A program made the position numbers and the translations under genes. Of a stretch of DNA of 64,000 nt, positions 60,739 through 64,000 are shown piece by piece. The notes below the pieces were generated by a model that saw only the letters and a program-made list of their open reading frames with translations, searched no databases and was not told where the DNA came from. Origin of the DNA: Macrobrachium rosenbergii (taxonomy: Eukaryota > Arthropoda > Malacostraca > Decapoda > Palaemonidae); NCBI RefSeq assembly GCF_040412425.1, contig NC_089795.1, forward strand, positions 84,479,163-84,543,162. The letters run 5' to 3'. Each line of letters opens with the position of its first letter. Positions within the stretch are counted from its first letter, which is position 1.

Positions 60739-60964
60739 CTCTTACGATGATGTTGAAGTAAGCCCCTGATTTATAGCTGTCTGCATAATAAAGAGCAGTG
60801 ACGTCTGGTTGTACATTGTCATAGTCCAAGCTCTGTCTCTCATCCTTATCCCCTGGTAAACGTCTCACAAAAGTATCCAATGGCAGTGGTTGGTTGGGAG
60901 AACATCACTTTTGAGAGCATCGCCCTTGCTTGCTCTGAATGTACTGGGTTGTTTTTATATTCGG
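60739..60964 (-). pseudogene. Receptor exon: Ig-like domain, end (right, frameshifted)
   Basis: An added A in atataaaaacaaccc and lost bases in cccagtacattc shift the start. The later part is open: FVRRLPGDKDERQSL, then DVTALYYADSYKSGAYFN. Confidence 0.8.
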
Positions 60965-61144
60965 CTGAAAAATGAATGGATAACTATTTGATTATTTGCA
61001 AAAAATTGTGTGCCTTTTCAGAGAGGGAGGAGTTTGAATGCCTGCAAAACATTTTGCACAATCTTTTCTGTAAAGGCATAGAAACAACTGATCATAGACC
61101 ATTCACTTCCTAATCAGCTGGTAACTGGCAACATGCAAACTTAC

Positions 61145-61267
61145 CATCGCGGAATATAACCGGGGCAAGCACATCAGAAGCAGGGGTTCTGCCCAAGCAG
61201 TGGAAGGCGTGGCGGTTTTCACCCTCGGAAGAAGTTGTGATGACTTTAGAAGGACTCTTTGCCGTTC
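61145..61267 (-). CDS. Receptor exon: Ig-like domain, middle (right)
   Basis: 123 nt, phases as left, open: TAKSPSKVITTSSEGEN, then RHAFHCLGRTPASDVLAPV. The N-terminal half is clearly diverged from the left copy. Confidence 0.75.
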
Positions 61268-61307
61268 CTGCAATGGTGAGGGATAAATTGTAATATTAAT
61301 TAACAAG

Positions 61308-61595
61308 TAAAAAATGCACCGAAGTTTTTTCGGCGCAACAGAGGTTTCTGTACAACGTATAATACTGTCGAAACTCTCAGTCACGGCCCATGAAACTCTC
61401 AGCCGCGGCCCGTGAAACTTTCACTTGTGGTCTGGTGGTGGCCTGTGTTGTTGACACCTACAGCGGTGCCAGAAGCACGATCATGGCTAACTTTAACCTT
61501 AAATAAAATCAAAACTACTAAAGCTAGAGGGCTGTAATCTGGTATGTTAGATGATTGGAGGATGGATGATCAACATACCAATTTGCAGCCCTCTA
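61308..61595 (-). repeat. Interspersed repeat R1, copy 3 (right arm)
   Basis: Inverted R1 with aagttttttcggcgca at one end and ttgcagccctctagcctcag at the other. Confidence 0.75.
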
Positions 61596-62371
61596 GCCTC
61601 AGTAGTTTTTAAGATCTGAGGGCGGACAGAGAAAGTGCGGACGGACTGACAAATAGCCATCGCAGTAGTTTTCTTTTACGGAAAACTAAAAATCCATAAA
61701 TGTTGACAGTTTCCTTACACAGCCTTTGCCTTGCCAGAAGAAGTATTTCTATAACTTCTAACTTCTTCGACAGTAATATTGTCTCCCGCTACTGTCAGTC
61801 ATTATCCTCTTTCCTGAGAGCTTCATCGACAAATTCAGATATTCTTAGATTGTCTTTGAAAGCTGTGCTTCTAAGCTTGCCGCGTTTTGAAGCTTTCTTT
61901 TGCATTGTTCAGGATGCGCTAATCTCTGTCGTCAAATAACAGTTTACATACGATCCATTAGATATGACAGCTGTCAAACTCTTTTGACTACTTCCTGTTA
62001 TTAATCCCGTTGTGCCTAGGAAACGGTTATTTTTTTAATAATCATTCACTGATGTTTTCGTATGTAAATTTGCTTATGTGTGGTTCAGTGTCACCTTCTT
62101 CTAAAAGTTTGATTTCTGTCGTGACCAAATCATGTGGTTGAAGCACAGGTATTTCTGAAGTTCAGACTAAGTGCGAATGCCTTGTTATTTATCTTACTTC
62201 TTTCCTTTGCTATTTCTTTTTTAGGGTTTATTCTTTTACATGTAATTTTTTTTCTTTTACATATTGGTCTAATTTCTCCATTTGTGTCCTTGGGCTTGTA
62301 CCATTTTGCTCTTCTAACTGAGTTGCCGTTTGATTTGTATTAATATAGTAATAATAAAAAATAGTAATAAT

Positions 62372-62372
62372 A

Positions 62373-62426
<54 letters not shown>
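62372..62426. repeat. (TTA)n microsatellite
   Basis: About 18 units; the left arm has only a few at 20745. Confidence 0.9.
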
Positions 62427-62430
<4 letters not shown>

Positions 62431-62739
62431 CAAATCAAAAGGAAACCGCAGTTAGAAGAACTAAATGTTACAAGCCCAAGAACCTAAATGGAGAAAGTAG
62501 CCCATTATTATTCAGAATGTAGCCGAATTCTTACATAATTTTGAAAAGATTTCTGTTACCTCACTCAATATTTTAGGCATCTCAAAGGCACAAACTCCTT
62601 CAAAAGATCATTCTCTTTATTCAAATGAGGGGCTTAATTTGTTCCTGGCTCTGTTTTCACTCTATCAGTAGTTTTGTAGCCTCTGTTGTAATCTACAGGA
62701 CTAGCCAACAGTCATTTGGCACACTGCCGGCCGCAAAGA

Positions 62740-63225
62740 TCGGATCTTTCCTAGATAGTGACCCCCAAGTAGTCCAGTCTTAGATAATGACCCCCAAGAA
62801 ATATTAGTCCTAGATAACGACCCCCGAGCCTATTTGTGGGTCATTACCTAGGAAAGATCCATGGGAGATCTTTCCTAGATAGTGGCCACCAAGTAGTCCA
62901 TTCTTAGATAATGACCCCCAAGAAATATCAGTCCTAGATAACGAGGGGGTCATTATCTAGGAAAGATCCGTGGGAGATCTTTCCTAGATAGTGACCCCCA
63001 AGTAGTCCATTCTTAGATAGTGACCCCCAAGAAATGTCAGTCCTAGATAACGCCTCCCGAGCCTATTTGGGGATCATTATCTAGGAAAGATCCGTGGGAG
63101 ATCTCACCTAGATAATGACCTCCAAGTATTCCATTCTTACAGAATGACCCCAAGAAATATCAGTCCTAGATAACGACCGCCGATCCTTGTTGGGGGTCAC
63201 TGTCTAGGAAAGATCCCTAAGATCG
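62740..63225. repeat. About 125 bp satellite, four units (right arm)
   Basis: Unit starts gatctttcctagatagtgac, runs through agtagtccattcttagataa and aagaaatatcagtcctagat, and closes with tcattatctaggaaagatcc, the partial reverse complement of its own start. Each unit can fold on itself. Confidence 0.85.
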
Positions 63226-63399
63226 TCTTGTATGCATCGCGACAAGTGGATAAATTACTGAGCTCTGCTTCAGGCAGTTACTAGAGACAAAACCTTTAAA
63301 TTCGTTGAGGATAATTAATGGAAATGCAGGATTATGAAAACATTCTTAAACTGCATCAATGATGACTTGAAAAAGTCTAAATAGCTTATCTACGAAATA

Positions 63400-63600
63400 T
63401 TCCTATTATTATTAGTCAGAAGATGAACCCTATTCATATGGAACAAGCCCACCAAAGGGGCCACTGACTTGAAATTCAAGCTTCCAAAGAATGTGGTGTC
63501 CATTAGGAAGAAGTAAGAGGAGATAAAGGGAAATACTGAAAGAAGAGATCTCAATAAGAAAGAAAATATAGATTAATAAATTAATAATTATTTAAATGAG
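63400..63600 (-). mobile_element. LINE 3' tail L1, copy 5 (right arm)
   Basis: gaaccctattcatatggaac and ttgaaattcaagcttccaaa after a short (ATT)n; mirror of 20010-20110. Confidence 0.65.
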
Positions 63601-63704
63601 GAAGTTCATAGATGAAGGCGAGTCATGGAATGTAGATTCCCTACTTCTTAAAAGTAGGGGCCTGACGGTTTAGTCTTCATTTTACACGAAAATACCCACA
63701 GTAC

Positions 63705-63848
63705 CTCTCGGGTCACCGATATCTCCGTAGTTCCACCTCCTTATGCTCTTGCTGGACATTTCGTTCCTTGGGTCTTCTGACAGACACAGGACGTTCAGTT
63801 CTCCGTTTCTGTAATTGTTGTGGATCAGGAGAACGTCGCCTCCGACTC
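63705..63848 (-). CDS. Receptor exon: Ig-like domain, start (right)
   Basis: 144 nt, phase 1 to 1, acceptor ctcttcttccag, donor gtactg. GVGGDVLLIHNNYRNGELNV, then LCLSEDPRNEMSSKSI and RRWNYGDIGDPR. DVLLI...LNVLC parallels the first Ig strand and cysteine of Tie receptors. The only intact version in the window. Confidence 0.8.
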
Positions 63849-64000
63849 CTGGAAGAAGAGAAATTGGGAAATATATACATGGCCAAAGAAGTCAGTGAGA
63901 GAGAGTTATTCTCGTAAGATTAAGTGAGATCAGTATTTAAGGGCGTAACACAGTACTATGTCATCATTTATAATCAGCAACAATGAGACCATGTGTAGTG

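Overview
The window is animal nuclear DNA. Coding sequence lies in short exons with GT..AG borders, gene-poor stretches are full of microsatellites ((TA)n, (TTA)n, (GA)n) and minisatellites, and non-LTR, Penelope-like and DNA-transposon remnants are common. Several interspersed repeats look like ones I associate with decapod crustaceans, so a shrimp-like decapod is my best guess; this is not proven from the sequence.

The main structure is a giant inverted duplication. The left arm (about 19.6-38.23 kb, + strand) is mirrored by the right arm (about 46.73 kb to the window end at 64.0 kb, - strand), around an 8.5 kb spacer. Each arm carries a copy of the same multi-exon gene. It encodes a single-pass membrane protein with an ectodomain like the Tie (angiopoietin receptor) family: Ig-like sequence, three laminin-type EGF repeats, about five fibronectin III-like modules, one transmembrane helix, then a cytoplasmic tail of only about 35 residues with no kinase. 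Intron phases are conserved between arms. Neither copy is intact: exons broken in one arm are open in the other.

1-10 kb: repeats, including a 1.3 kb imperfect inverted repeat (2.85-4.18 kb), a MITE inside a TA microsatellite, LINE 3' tails ending in (AAT)n, a 33 bp minisatellite and a tRNA-like SINE. 10.4-18.35 kb: likely 5' exons of the left gene (a clear signal-peptide exon, then two phase-compatible exons for another Ig-like domain), interrupted by three minisatellites and a 3.1 kb DNA transposon with long terminal inverted repeats (13.97-17.11 kb). 18.4-20.6 kb: tandem repeats and a decayed Ig exon. 21.9-38.2 kb: left receptor copy, with arm-specific insertions (a LINE endonuclease fragment with an 11 bp flanking repeat; an 860 bp foldback element). 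38.2-46.7 kb: spacer with an internally inverted Penelope-like fragment and two divergent, broken transposase genes of the same type as the one at 14 kb (Academ-like: Cys/His N-terminus, XPG-like DTDV/GCDT motifs, C-terminal Cys cluster). 46.7-64 kb: right receptor copy on the minus strand.

No rRNA, tRNA, CRISPR or prokaryotic features were seen. All coordinates come from reading by eye; repeat boundaries are approximate.
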